Below, one piece after another: positions 1 through 8,696 of a stretch of DNA of 64,000 bases. Position 1 is the first letter of the stretch. Every line of letters starts with the position of its first letter. The notes beneath the pieces were generated by a model. That model was given only the letters and a program-made list of their open reading frames with translations. It ran no database searches and was not told the origin of the DNA. Made by a program: the position numbers and the translations under genes. Source of the stretch: an uncultured Oscillospiraceae bacterium (GTDB lineage Bacteria > Bacillota > Clostridia > Oscillospirales > Ruminococcaceae); contig CAJUSD010000007.1 in the NCBI GenBank assembly GCA_910589145.1, positions 1 through 64,000 on the forward strand. Reading direction: 5' to 3'.

Positions 1-1
1 A

Positions 2-61
2 AAGGGCCTGGCTCCCCTTGCTTTCAGGAACCAGACCCTTGTGGCCTAATTTTCTTTTTTT
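2..61 (+). terminator. Terminator-like hairpin with T-rich tail at the left edge
   Basis: The arms AAGGG-CTGG-TCC and GGA-CCAG-CCCTT face each other around a short loop. A run rich in T follows (positions 50-61). It would end a plus-strand gene lying left of the window. The gene itself cannot be seen. Confidence 0.35.
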
Positions 62-203
62 CATCTGTCTACTTGACAGGGGGCGGTTCATTCCAGGTCA
101 GAGCCAAAAAATTTCAATGGCGGCGGCTTGCTTTTGTATACCCTTTTTTCCCTATGCGAATTTTGCTTTTCTTCATTTTGGGGCTTGACTTTTATTAGCA
201 GGT

Positions 204-330
204 CTTTTTGCGATAGAAAAAGAAAGAAGGACCTTCCCTTTTTCTCCACCTTCCCTGACAAACACCCCGTGGGGTGTTTGTCAATATCAGCCCCATCAAC
301 CTCAAAATCTCCACAAAATTGTTTTCCCTG
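204..330. repeat. Dispersed intergenic repeat, family A, copy 1
   Basis: This stretch matches the reverse complement of 13150-13290 along most of its length, including the shared segment TTTTTGCGATAGAAAAAGAA and the core hairpin around GTGGGGTGTTT (about 260-283). Short ORFs across both copies keep a similar reading frame (FFSTFP.KHP). That similarity follows from the DNA repeat and is not good evidence of a protein. The rest of the first 368 bases holds no gene I can support. Confidence 0.6.
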
Positions 331-368
331 GAAAAATTCTTACACATAAAGCATTTTAATATAAGCAA

Positions 369-1043
369 TCACAAAATAATATAAAACAGAATGGCAAAAT
401 ATTGAAACAAAGCCCCTGCAAGAACAAAGAGATGCCAGATAGAGTGCATATAACGGACCGTTTTCTTTTTATAGAACCAAATACCCGCTGTATACATAAT
501 ACCGCCAACAGCTAAAAGAACAATCCCTGGAGCTTGAATCATCTTAACCAGAGGGACAATGGCCATAAGTATAGCCCATCCTGTGGCAATATACGCAATC
601 ATAGAGAATTTTTTAAACCGTTCCACGCTGATAGAGTTGAAGATAATACCCAGAACAGCAGCTCCCCAAACAATGCCAAAAAGGGTCCATCCAAGAGGGC
701 CTCTGAGCGTTACCAGCGTAATAGGGGTATAGCTTCCGGCGATAAGCAGGAAAATGCCTAAATGGTCAAAGGCGCGGAATACCTTTTTGGCGGTGGCATT
801 GGTAAGGGAATGGTATAGGGTGGAAAATAAAAACAGAAGGATCATGCATGCCCCATAGACTGAGGAACTGACAATTTTCCAAGGGTCTCCGGTAAAAGCA
901 GCAGCCACTACAATAACAGAGCAGCAGGCAATTGCAGCCAGGACGCCAACCCCGTGGGAAATACTGTTAAACAGTTCTTCTCCTAAAGTATAAAACCGGC
1001 CCTTGCTTGGGTCTAAAAATCGTTTTTGGTTTGCGGACGACAT
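369..1043 (-). CDS. Hemolysin III (HlyIII/PAQR) family membrane protein
   Basis: This is a 224-residue integral membrane protein with seven predicted hydrophobic segments, the usual size of bacterial HlyIII proteins. Family landmarks are visible: HGVGVLAA near residue 31, the S-x3-H motif in LFSTLYHS (about residue 78), FDHLGIF (about 91), and a C-terminal H-x3-H in MHSIWH (about 199). These His residues are the proposed metal site of the PAQR family. The start has a good ribosome binding site (AAAGGAG about 8 bases upstream). Its cellular role is not settled in the family; membrane homeostasis has been suggested. It is transcribed alone on the minus strand. Confidence 0.9.
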   Translation of the reverse strand: MSSANQKRFLDPSKGRFYTLGEELFNSISHGVGVLAAIACCSVIVVAAAFTGDPWKIVSSSVYGACMILLFLFSTLYHSLTNATAKKVFRAFDHLGIFLLIAGSYTPITLVTLRGPLGWTLFGIVWGAAVLGIIFNSISVERFKKFSMIAYIATGWAILMAIVPLVKMIQAPGIVLLAVGGIMYTAGIWFYKKKTVRYMHSIWHLFVLAGALFQYFAILFYIIL

Positions 1044-1094
1044 TTTGAAAGCTCCTTTCTCATTTCTAAAAAAGATGAAATATTTACCCCTTTT

Positions 1095-1123
1095 ATTATA
1101 ACCTATTTGCTAAGACAGGAAAA
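1095..1123 (-). promoter_or_regulatory. Possible promoter of the HlyIII gene
   Basis: On the minus strand a perfect TATAAT (1095-1100) lies about 50 bases before the HlyIII start. The -35 region at 17-base spacing is weak (TTTTCC). Confidence 0.35.
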
Positions 1124-1159
1124 GAATGTATTTATGAAATATTATCCTTTTTCGTCTTA

Positions 1160-1390
1160 TACCTTAGCTTGACAAGGGCCAACACGCCCAAAAGCAGTTC
1201 TGACGGCGCATCTGCGTCGTTATAAAGGCTCGCCAGGCGGCAGCCTGCCTTCGCCTTCACGCCTTGCAGCTCCACCGCCAGAACTGTTTTTAGATCCTTC
1301 GGAGTTTTTGGCGCCGTTTTTTATTTTGTGATACCGGCGTTCTTGTTTGCCGGCCCCAAAAACCATGTTTTCCCTTGTCAAGCAAAGGTA
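1160..1390. repeat. MITE-like dispersed repeat, family R1, copy 1 (19-bp terminal inverted repeats)
   Basis: The ends are inverted copies of TACCTTNGCTTGACAAGGG (1160-1178 and 1372-1390) with one mismatch. A second inverted pair lies inside (AAAGCAGTTCTGACGGCG near 1192 against CCGCCAGAACTGTTTT near 1277). The interior from about 1200 matches 37571-37760 closely. No transposase is present, so this would be a non-autonomous element or a structured intergenic repeat. An ORF on the minus strand (GEGRLPPGEP ending) is shared by both copies but looks like a by-product of the repeat. Confidence 0.65.
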
Positions 1391-1529
1391 CCAATTTAAA
1401 TTTATTATTTGTTCCTCTCGCAGAGCCGCCTCGAAGGGATTTTTAAAGTAGTGGAACAGAATTTTTCTGCCCTGTGACAGTGCCAAGGCAAAAAATTAAA
1501 AAATATTTTGGAATTTATTGATAAATCTA

Positions 1530-1558
1530 TTGACAAACCATTTTAATTGCGATATAAT
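1530..1558 (+). promoter_or_regulatory. Consensus sigma-A promoter of the tRNA-Ser gene
   Basis: TTGACA at 1530-1535 and TATAAT at 1553-1558 are both perfect, with the optimal 17-base spacing. The tRNA begins 57 bases after the -10 box. Confidence 0.9.
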
Positions 1559-1614
1559 AGCAGAGCAGTTTGAGGTTAATCTGTGTTTTGTCTGTGACCA
1601 TTACGGCTATGTTT

Positions 1615-1706
1615 GGAGAGATGGCTGAGCTGGTCTAAGGCGCACGACTGGAAATCGTGTAACGGCTAATACCCGTTCAAGGGTTCGAATCCCTTTCTCT
1701 CCGCCA
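1615..1706 (+). tRNA. tRNA-Ser (anticodon GGA)
   Basis: The acceptor arms GGAGAGA (1615-1621) and TCTCTCC (1696-1702) pair, and CCA is encoded at 1704-1706. The anticodon stem CACGA/TCGTG frames CTGGAAA, giving anticodon GGA for UCC/UCU codons. The long variable arm (AACGG...CCGTT) is the class II feature of tRNA-Ser. GGTTCGAATCC is the T arm. It stands alone between a consensus promoter and a strong terminator. Confidence 0.97.
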
Positions 1707-1708
1707 GA

Positions 1709-1750
1709 CAGGAACCGCTTTATCATAATGATAAAGCGGTTCCTTTTTTG
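1709..1750 (+). terminator. Rho-independent terminator of the tRNA-Ser gene
   Basis: A stem of about 16 bp (AGGAACCGCTTTATCA with its complement) carries a 3-base loop and is followed by TTTTTT. It begins three bases after the encoded CCA. Confidence 0.93.
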
Positions 1751-1989
1751 TATCATCATCCCATTCTCTAAAATTTTGTTGATCAGTTCTTCATAAAAGG
1801 GAAAAGGCTGCGAAGTTTTGACCTTCACAGCTTTTTAAAAATCTGGAACGGTTGGCGGGCAACATGATTTTCCAAAACAGAAACATGGGTTTAAAGGTTT
1901 TCAATCTGGCGCTGAAATAGTTCTGCCTTGTGTTCCATAAGGTGGGGCTTCTCGCTGGTGTGGGTTAAATTTGCCTCATTGCCACTGCC

Positions 1990-2583
1990 TCAGGTGATAT
2001 CCAACATATATCGTTCATAAGCGTTTATAATGGCGGTTTCCCCTCTATGGAGGACCCTGTCAAACTTTGCCGCATAATTTCCATGGACATGTCCATGGAT
2101 TAAATATTTTGGGTGATACTGGTCAATTAGACCCAGCAGGCACTCAAATCCCCGATGCGCATAATCTTTTCCGTCCCCATACCCCTTCACAGGGGAATGG
2201 GTTAATACAATATCCACTCCTCTGGCACGCCAAAGCTGAAATTTAAGCCGTTGGATTCTTCGCGCCATCTGCTGTTCTGTATATTGATGGCTGCTTCCGC
2301 CATACCAGATACTTCCCCCCAGCCCTAAAATACGCAGTCCATTCACAGTTACAAGCTGGTCTTCAATACATTTACAGCCTTCTGGTGGAGTCTGCTGATA
2401 GATAGAGTCATGATTTCCGTGAACATAGAGCAAAGGCATTGTACCCATTGTCACTAAAAAAGACAGGTAAAATGGATTCAAATCGCCGCATGACAAAATC
2501 AAATCAATTCCGTCCAGCCGTCCCGGTTGATAGTAATCCCATAGATAGTCGCTTTCCCGATCAGAAATCAACAGCAGCTTCAC
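1990..2583 (-). CDS. Calcineurin-like metallophosphoesterase
   Basis: This 197-residue protein carries the metallophosphoesterase signature blocks: LLLISDRES at the N terminus (a variant of D-x-H, with Arg where His is usual), ILSCGDL (about 31), YVHGNHD (about 54), LTHSP (about 127) and LIHGHVHGN (about 161). These bind two metals and hydrolyse phosphomonoesters or diesters; the substrate is unknown. Its ATG overlaps the stop of the upstream ParB/BMP fusion gene by four bases, so the two are almost certainly co-translated. The changed first metal motif is the odd point. No signal peptide is seen, so it should be cytoplasmic. Confidence 0.88.
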   Translation of the reverse strand: MKLLLISDRESDYLWDYYQPGRLDGIDLILSCGDLNPFYLSFLVTMGTMPLLYVHGNHDSIYQQTPPEGCKCIEDQLVTVNGLRILGLGGSIWYGGSSHQYTEQQMARRIQRLKFQLWRARGVDIVLTHSPVKGYGDGKDYAHRGFECLLGLIDQYHPKYLIHGHVHGNYAAKFDRVLHRGETAIINAYERYMLDIT

Positions 2584-4556
2584 AAGATTGTATCCTCCTT
2601 CTCCGGGTTGAGCTGTTCCCGATATATTCCCTGAAGCCGTACAATAGGCTGTGCTATCGGTAAAAGTTCCTCATAACTTGGAATTTTTCCCGTTACATTA
2701 TCGCACAGCCAATTCATATGGAGGATTTCCTCTGGTGAAAACCAGTGGTGTCCATCATTTTGTACTGTCCCGTTCTGAGAACGAATCAAACGCTGAAACG
2801 GGAGAATAGAACCTCTGGCAATCCCCTTCTGAAGAATTTCTACCAGCTGGCGCACGCCGGAAGGGATGCCGTCTCCCAATAATACGCCTATTGTTTGGCT
2901 GTGCATCCCCCACCAATAATTAACTGCTTTTCCTTTTTGAGAGCTGAGAGCATCCCATCCGCCGCTGAAGATACTCCGTACCAGCTTCACATAAAAATTT
3001 CCCCAATGCCAATAGGGAGAGGCCAGCGAGGTATAGCTGCCATCCTTTTCCATCTGGCACAGCCCCCAAGGTTCCCTCATACGGTCCGGTGTGGGAATCT
3101 CCTGGTTGGAAATCAATTCTATTTTTTCCTGGGCCAAGCTTTTCATAGGCTCTCCCTCCACACAGGACCAACGCAGTTCAATGATTGCGCCGGGATTTGT
3201 CATCTGTGCGCCAAGGGCAAAGGCATTTATGCTGGCTGGGACTCCAAAAATTGGGCTGCCGGCTATATAGCCAATCTGTCCATCCCGGCTTATGGCCCCG
3301 GCAATCGCTCCCATAATAAATTTTCCCTCGTAAATCCTGCTGTAATAGGTTCTTACTCCTGAATAGGGCATGGAAATGGAACAGTTCAAAATTCGGACTT
3401 TGGGATATTTAGCCGCTGTTTTCCGGCAGGCCCCTATTAAGGGCGGCGTTGTAGCAAAGATAACCTGTGCTCCGTTTTCAACTGCTTTTTCCATAGCTTC
3501 TTCCGCCTCTTTTCCAGGACGGACTCCATAAAATGACTGCACTTCAACCTGTTCTCCCATAACGGCTTCCAGATATTCCCGCCCTAAATCGTGGGCGCGT
3601 ATCCAATCGCTTTCATTGGGAAAATATTCGTTGAAAAAGGCGATTTTCAAACGGTTGGGCTGTGACGCTTTAAAGAACCTCCCCCAAAATCCAGGTTCTA
3701 AGTTTTCCTTTTTATCTTCCTGCACCTCGGTATTGACCGAAATTGGATCTGCCTGTATTAAGCCTTTGATATCAGTCCACACGGTTTCCAGTTTTTTTAT
3801 CCGTTCAGCAGGGCTGGATGAAATCAATATATCAAAGGAGTATACCTTTAGCCATACCAGCAGCGCATCCGATACAGTTACGGGCAGGTTTTTCCCTCCT
3901 AATTTATAAAATGCCTCCCTGAAATAAAGATAACCGGCAGAATAAATACGCCGTTCTTCTTCTGTCCAAATATGGTCTGATTCATATCCTAACGCAGCCT
4001 GAAGTTTTCCAAAACTGCCTGGTCTGGTGAAACGAACCTGATAAAGCCCTGTCATTTGGTAGGCATTTAAAAAGTCATAATAAGCCAGCACCGCCGGATC
4101 CTCGGACCACATAGGAATCAGCCGAATTACATAGCCGGGAATGGCAGGCGCACCATAGCTTTTTAAAACGCTAACCCTCTTATTGCCCTCCTGAACATAA
4201 AAACGCCCCATGTATTCATAACAGCGGATAGGGTCCCGGATTCCTTCATCCCCTAAGTGCGCGATACACAAATCAATCCATTTGTCCGAAAATTCTGTAT
4301 CCAATTCCAATAAGGGCATAAAATCCTCCGCAAAGGCGGAACTTCTTCCTTCTGTTTTTATACCGGTAATCTGGTCTATGGGAATCTCGATTACCCCCAG
4401 GTCTACCTGTCCCATTGACATTGTGTTGCTTAGGATTTCATCTAAAATTTGCGGATATGGATATCTGCCGTGAAGAATACACTCTTTATATGTTTTACGT
4501 CCTTGCTTTAACGCCTTATTGTACTGCATCAGAGCTTCTTTTCTATTTATGCTCAT
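2580..4556 (-). CDS. ParB-like domain fused to a BMP/PnrA-type ligand-binding domain, cytoplasmic
   Basis: This 658-residue protein has an unusual domain order. Residues about 50-150 resemble a ParB/Srx-like domain (IPIDQI, then DPIRCYEY and VQEGNKRVSVLKSYG). Residues about 300-560 resemble the basic membrane protein/PnrA substrate-binding fold (LKIAFFNEYFPNESDW, GAQVIFATTPP, YEGKFIMGAIAG, IGYIAGSP). BMP proteins are normally exported lipoproteins, but this one has no signal peptide or lipobox and no permease genes beside it. A cytoplasmic nucleoside-like ligand sensor is therefore more likely than a transport component. It overlaps the downstream phosphoesterase gene by four bases. The domain calls are firm; the function is inference. 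Confidence 0.8.
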   Translation of the reverse strand: MSINRKEALMQYNKALKQGRKTYKECILHGRYPYPQILDEILSNTMSMGQVDLGVIEIPIDQITGIKTEGRSSAFAEDFMPLLELDTEFSDKWIDLCIAHLGDEGIRDPIRCYEYMGRFYVQEGNKRVSVLKSYGAPAIPGYVIRLIPMWSEDPAVLAYYDFLNAYQMTGLYQVRFTRPGSFGKLQAALGYESDHIWTEEERRIYSAGYLYFREAFYKLGGKNLPVTVSDALLVWLKVYSFDILISSSPAERIKKLETVWTDIKGLIQADPISVNTEVQEDKKENLEPGFWGRFFKASQPNRLKIAFFNEYFPNESDWIRAHDLGREYLEAVMGEQVEVQSFYGVRPGKEAEEAMEKAVENGAQVIFATTPPLIGACRKTAAKYPKVRILNCSISMPYSGVRTYYSRIYEGKFIMGAIAGAISRDGQIGYIAGSPIFGVPASINAFALGAQMTNPGAIIELRWSCVEGEPMKSLAQEKIELISNQEIPTPDRMREPWGLCQMEKDGSYTSLASPYWHWGNFYVKLVRSIFSGGWDALSSQKGKAVNYWWGMHSQTIGVLLGDGIPSGVRQLVEILQKGIARGSILPFQRLIRSQNGTVQNDGHHWFSPEEILHMNWLCDNVTGKIPSYEELLPIAQPIVRLQGIYREQLNPEKEDTIL

Positions 4557-4595
4557 ATCAGTCGTCTCCTTATGCGCAGTTTTTACAAATTAGTG

Positions 4596-4680
4596 AGAAA
4601 GCACTGTATCAATCTATACAATGTTTGATTGATACAGCGCTTTCTTAAAATTATTATACTTACAGATATATTTAATACAA
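4596..4680 (-). promoter_or_regulatory. Promoter with a 19-bp inverted repeat at the start of transcription
   Basis: On the minus strand a -35-like TTGTAT (4675-4680) and a perfect TATAAT (4653-4658) are 16 bases apart, upstream of the ParB/BMP gene. Directly downstream, over the expected transcription start, lies a long inverted repeat (4596-4614 with 4627-4645, one mismatch: AGAAAGCRCTGTATCAATC and complement). It could be an operator or a leader hairpin; it lacks a T tract on the minus strand. It may also help end transcripts from the upstream alpha-galactosidase operon. Confidence 0.5.
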
Positions 4681-4785
4681 TATTTTTCCTTGAATTTGAC
4701 AGAAATAGAATTTATTGTGCTTTCAAACCCCTTTCATCCGCTTTAGGCAGTGCTCACCTTAAGTTACTCCCGCAAATCAGCCCTT

Positions 4786-6975
4786 CTAAAGCATCCTTTC
4801 CAAGTGTATTTCAAACGCTGCGTCGTCCCCTTCTATCCGGGGCAAGAGGATTCCCCCTGACATCAACGCCTGTCCTGTATAGGTACATCCATCCTGTTCA
4901 GATTGATACAGCCCTTCCAAATCCAATCCCATCAGACGGACTCGCTTGCGCAAACTATTTGACCTAGCCCTAAAAACAACCCCTTGAATTAATATTTCAT
5001 TCCGATTCTCAGACATAAAAGCCCATACAGCCATATTATCTTTATAAGGATTGCTCAGCCTGTAATACAGGCCATTGTAGATTAGCTTTTGATATCGCTT
5101 ATAGGCAGCGACCTGTTTGGAAACTTCTTCTTTTTCCTTATCGCTCAGTTGATTCAGGTCCAACTCATATCCAAAGCTTCCCGCCATGGCAACTGCCGCC
5201 CTTGTTTTCAGGGATGTTATCCTCCCTGTTTGGTGATTAGGCACTGCTGAAACATGGGAACCGACAGTGGAAGTTGGGTAAAAGAAACTGGTTCCATATT
5301 GAATAAAGGTTCTTTCATGTGCGTCTGTATTGTCACTGCACCATATCTGTGGGCAGTAGTACAGCATACCTGCATCAAATCTTCCGCCGCCGCCGCTGCA
5401 TCCCTCAAATAAAACATTGGGAAACTCATTGGTAAGCCGCTCCAGCAGCGCATATAATCCTAAAATGTATCTGTGCGGCATTTCTTTCTGGCGGCTTGGG
5501 GGGAGTTCTGCTGTATACCAGTCACAGATACTCCGGTTCATATCCCATTTTACATATTCAATATGGTATTCTCTCAATATTTTGCTGAAGGTGTAATATA
5601 AATATTCGATTACAGCGTCATTAGACAAGTCCAAAACAAGCTGATACCTGCTTCTTACCGGATTCCGCCTGGGAATTCGGATAACCCATTCTGGATGTTT
5701 CCGATATAGTTCACTGTCCTCGGAGATCCCTTCTGGTTCAAACCAAATGCCGAATTTCATCCCCATCTGGTTGATCTTCTCAGACAGTCCGCCAAGGCCC
5801 CCGCTCAGCTTTGTCCTATTGACAGCCCAGTCTCCCAGCCCTGACATGTCCGAATCCCGTTTTCCAAACCATCCATCGTCCAGAACCATCATGTCAATTC
5901 CCAATTGGGAAGCTTGTTTCGCAATTTTTTCGATCTTTTTTTCATCGAATGCAAAGTATGTCGCTTCCCAGTTGTTAATTAAAACCGGCCTTTCTGAAAG
6001 TTTATATTTGCCTCTGCAAACATTTTCACGCAGAATGCGATGAAAACGGTGTGAAAGTTCCGCCAAACCATGTTCTGAACAGGAAAGAACCACTTCCGGC
6101 GCATAAAAACTTTCACCTGGTTCCAACATCCATGCAAAAGTATCAGGATTGATTCCCATTACAAGACGCACTTGGTCTAATTGGTCAAGCTCTATCTGCG
6201 TTTGAAACCCACCGCTGTACATCAGCGCCGCGCCGATACAGAAACCGCTGGTTTCGGTACATCCCTTTTCGCATAACAGCACCGTTGGGTTCTGCTGATG
6301 GCTGGAAGCCCCTCTGGTGCTGCTGCTCTCCTGTATGCCGTGTACTAAAGCTGTCCGTTCCATTTGGCGCTCCATGGTATGTTTGCCATGAAAATGAACC
6401 CATTCCCAGTCCCCATATGGAATATCCATACATAAACTATGAACCCGCTCAAGGACAACCTTTTCATTTCCTTTGTTTGTTACAGACACACTTCTTGTTA
6501 TAATGTCTGCCTGCGGAAGAACGCCGTATAATAAACATACTTCTACATTGGAAATATCATCCCGAAGTATGATTTCCAGGGTCTCTGCCTCTGCCTCATC
6601 CGTATATACTGCGGGAAGTCCGTCTATTTTATATTTTCCTTTTTTAACGCGGTATTCTTGAAATCTGAGAGCAAGAACGCTGCTTCCATCCGCATTTGTT
6701 GCAGAAACGGCGGGTATACGAAAATCCCCGTCACACCCGCCGCCTGCCGCGTATTCCAGTGGCAGCGTATTTAGGGAATAAGTCCGTTGATTTTCCGCTT
6801 CGTAGATATTGCCTGAAAAACCAACGTCTGGATAATCCAATAGATAATCCATGGTATGCCCCGTCTTTGCACCATACCATAAATGAATGAAAACACCAAA
6901 GCGGTCTGCCTTCATCTGATAAAGCGTATTGGCGGTTTCCAAATGAAATACGCCGTTTTCCACTGAAATAGCCAT
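4786..6975 (-). CDS. Alpha-galactosidase, GH36
   Basis: This 729-residue enzyme has the full length and order of bacterial GH36 alpha-galactosidases. An N-terminal beta-sandwich is followed by a TIM barrel. Visible motifs are the substrate loop LDDGWFGKRD (about 357), the nucleophile Asp in YVKWDMNR (about 468), the EGCSGGGGRFD loop (about 518), and the acid/base Asp in WCSDNTDA (about 541). It releases terminal galactose from raffinose, stachyose or melibiose. There is no signal peptide, so it is cytoplasmic and acts on sugars brought in by the ABC system encoded upstream. It is the last gene of the operon, six bases after the MalG-like permease. Confidence 0.95.
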   Translation of the reverse strand: MAISVENGVFHLETANTLYQMKADRFGVFIHLWYGAKTGHTMDYLLDYPDVGFSGNIYEAENQRTYSLNTLPLEYAAGGGCDGDFRIPAVSATNADGSSVLALRFQEYRVKKGKYKIDGLPAVYTDEAEAETLEIILRDDISNVEVCLLYGVLPQADIITRSVSVTNKGNEKVVLERVHSLCMDIPYGDWEWVHFHGKHTMERQMERTALVHGIQESSSTRGASSHQQNPTVLLCEKGCTETSGFCIGAALMYSGGFQTQIELDQLDQVRLVMGINPDTFAWMLEPGESFYAPEVVLSCSEHGLAELSHRFHRILRENVCRGKYKLSERPVLINNWEATYFAFDEKKIEKIAKQASQLGIDMMVLDDGWFGKRDSDMSGLGDWAVNRTKLSGGLGGLSEKINQMGMKFGIWFEPEGISEDSELYRKHPEWVIRIPRRNPVRSRYQLVLDLSNDAVIEYLYYTFSKILREYHIEYVKWDMNRSICDWYTAELPPSRQKEMPHRYILGLYALLERLTNEFPNVLFEGCSGGGGRFDAGMLYYCPQIWCSDNTDAHERTFIQYGTSFFYPTSTVGSHVSAVPNHQTGRITSLKTRAAVAMAGSFGYELDLNQLSDKEKEEVSKQVAAYKRYQKLIYNGLYYRLSNPYKDNMAVWAFMSENRNEILIQGVVFRARSNSLRKRVRLMGLDLEGLYQSEQDGCTYTGQALMSGGILLPRIEGDDAAFEIHLERML

Positions 6976-6981
6976 ATTTGT

Positions 6982-7824
6982 TTATCCTTTCACTGCTCCA
7001 TTTGCAACGCCGTCCAAAATTTGTTTCTGGCAGATAATATAGAATATCAGAATTGGAATCAATGCCAGAATGTAGGACGAAAAAGCAAGGTTATAGTTTG
7101 TACCAAACTGTGTCTGGAAATTAAGCTGCGCCAAAGGAAGTGTATTTTGTCCTGTTCCAGACATAATGACTAGGGGAGTCATTACATCGTTCCATGTGCC
7201 CAGCGCAGTAAGAATGGCAACTGTGGCGTGCATTGGCATCATCAGCGGGAACAAAATTTTCCAGTAAGCTGACCAAGTAGTAGCTCCGTCAATGTCTGCT
7301 GCTTCCTCCAACGCAAGAGGGAGATTTTTTAGGTAGCCTGTATATAACAGAACGTTCATTGGCATATAGAATACCACATACAGCAGGATAACCCCTAAAC
7401 GGTTTCCCAATCCCATCTGCGAGGTCTGCTTAACCAGAGGCATCATCAGGATGGAGAATGGAACAAACATACCGCTGACAATATATAGGTAAAAGAAACG
7501 GAAAATCTTCTTATGCGCCATAGCCCTTCCGATTGCATACCCTGCTGTGGAGTGGATTAATACAGAAAGCACAATGGTTGATACTGTAATTAAAAGGCTG
7601 TTCCCCAAAGAATGCCAGAAGTCTGTTACCTCCATAGCCTGCCGGAAATTCTCCAGGCTCCAGCGGGCAGGAAACGCCAGCGCACCGGCAACGTCGTTTG
7701 TCATTTCGCTTGGCTGCTTGAACGCAATAATAATTGCCATATATAATGGGAAAAATACAGTGACAGTACCTAATATCAGTACAACTGTCAGCACCCAGTT
7801 TGTTTTATGTTCTTCCTGTCTCAT
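6982..7824 (-). CDS. Carbohydrate ABC transporter permease, MalG/UgpE type
   Basis: This 280-residue protein has six predicted membrane segments and the inner-membrane permease EAA loop (LEEAADIDGATTWSAYWKI, about residue 189) that docks on the ATPase. It overlaps the preceding permease gene by four bases. No ATPase gene is in the operon, as is common in Firmicutes where a shared MsmX/MsmK-type ATPase energises several sugar importers. With the GH36 enzyme beside it, alpha-galactosides are the likely cargo. Confidence 0.92.
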   Translation of the reverse strand: MRQEEHKTNWVLTVVLILGTVTVFFPLYMAIIIAFKQPSEMTNDVAGALAFPARWSLENFRQAMEVTDFWHSLGNSLLITVSTIVLSVLIHSTAGYAIGRAMAHKKIFRFFYLYIVSGMFVPFSILMMPLVKQTSQMGLGNRLGVILLYVVFYMPMNVLLYTGYLKNLPLALEEAADIDGATTWSAYWKILFPLMMPMHATVAILTALGTWNDVMTPLVIMSGTGQNTLPLAQLNFQTQFGTNYNLAFSSYILALIPILIFYIICQKQILDGVANGAVKG

Positions 7825-8696
7825 AACTGTTCCTCCTTCTTATTCATAACGGTCATCTGGAAAACAGAGACGGCTACAATTACAATGAAGAAAATAACGG
7901 CATTTGCACTTTGGAAACCAAACTGGCCGCCATCCATACCGTTACGGTAGATGAGGTACGAAATAGATTCCGTACTCTGTGCCGGGCCGCCTTTGGTCAA
8001 AGACATGATCTGATCGAATACCATCAGGAAGTTCTTTGTACTGAGCACCAGGTTGATTGTCACAAAGGGCATCACAAGGGGGAAGGTAACGCTCCAGAAT
8101 TCTTTCCATTTGCCCGCCCCATCCAGCATGCTGGCTTCGTAGACTTCATGCGGAACTGTCTGGAGGCCGGAAATATAGATAATCGTATTCATAGCAATTG
8201 CCTGCCATACGCCTACAATCAGAACGCCAACCCAGGCATATTTTTCACTGGCAAGGATGCTATTTTGCAGGAAACCGATTTGAAATGTATTTCCGACAAC
8301 CGGAAGAATATATGTAAAGAAAAAGCTGAAAATATAACCGATAACCAGACCGCCGAGAATATTCGGTACAAAGTAAATTCCCCTGAGGGCGCTTTTAAAC
8401 CGAATTTTGCTGTTCAGCCCAAGAGCCATAATCAAAGCCAGAACATTGACCAGTACGGTTCCTGTCAGCGCGTATTTAAAGGTAAACAAGTAGCTTTTCC
8501 CCACTCTGGAATCTGTGAAAAGATCGATATAATTGCGGAACCCTACATATTCATAGGAACCGTAGCCTCTGTAATTGGTAAAGCTGTAGATAAAGCCCTT
8601 TATCATGGGAAGGGTATTAAAAGTAAAGAATAAGGCCAGCACAGGAATCGTTATCGCCCAAAACGTCTTATCACGGGTTGACATGCTCTTTTTCAT
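7821..8696 (-). CDS. Carbohydrate ABC transporter permease, MalF/UgpA type
   Basis: This 291-residue membrane protein begins with a positively charged tail and has six membrane segments. The EAA loop is visible as YEASMLDGAGKWKEFWSVTFP (about residue 184). It forms the heterodimeric pore with the MalG-type partner, whose gene overlaps its stop by four bases. Its own start overlaps the stop of the binding-protein gene. Confidence 0.92.
   Translation of the reverse strand: MKKSMSTRDKTFWAITIPVLALFFTFNTLPMIKGFIYSFTNYRGYGSYEYVGFRNYIDLFTDSRVGKSYLFTFKYALTGTVLVNVLALIMALGLNSKIRFKSALRGIYFVPNILGGLVIGYIFSFFFTYILPVVGNTFQIGFLQNSILASEKYAWVGVLIVGVWQAIAMNTIIYISGLQTVPHEVYEASMLDGAGKWKEFWSVTFPLVMPFVTINLVLSTKNFLMVFDQIMSLTKGGPAQSTESISYLIYRNGMDGGQFGFQSANAVIFFIVIVAVSVFQMTVMNKKEEQL

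Noticed and set aside
1220..1486. An 88-codon minus frame sharing NGAKNSE and GEGRLPPGEP with a frame at 37509-37751
   Set aside because: The likeness follows from DNA repeat R1. There is no conserved start or ribosome binding site, and the frames differ outside the repeat.
1891..1989. A 31-codon in-frame stretch after the stop of the metallophosphoesterase gene, suggesting readthrough
   Set aside because: It begins after an ordinary TGA with no recoding signal and matches no family.
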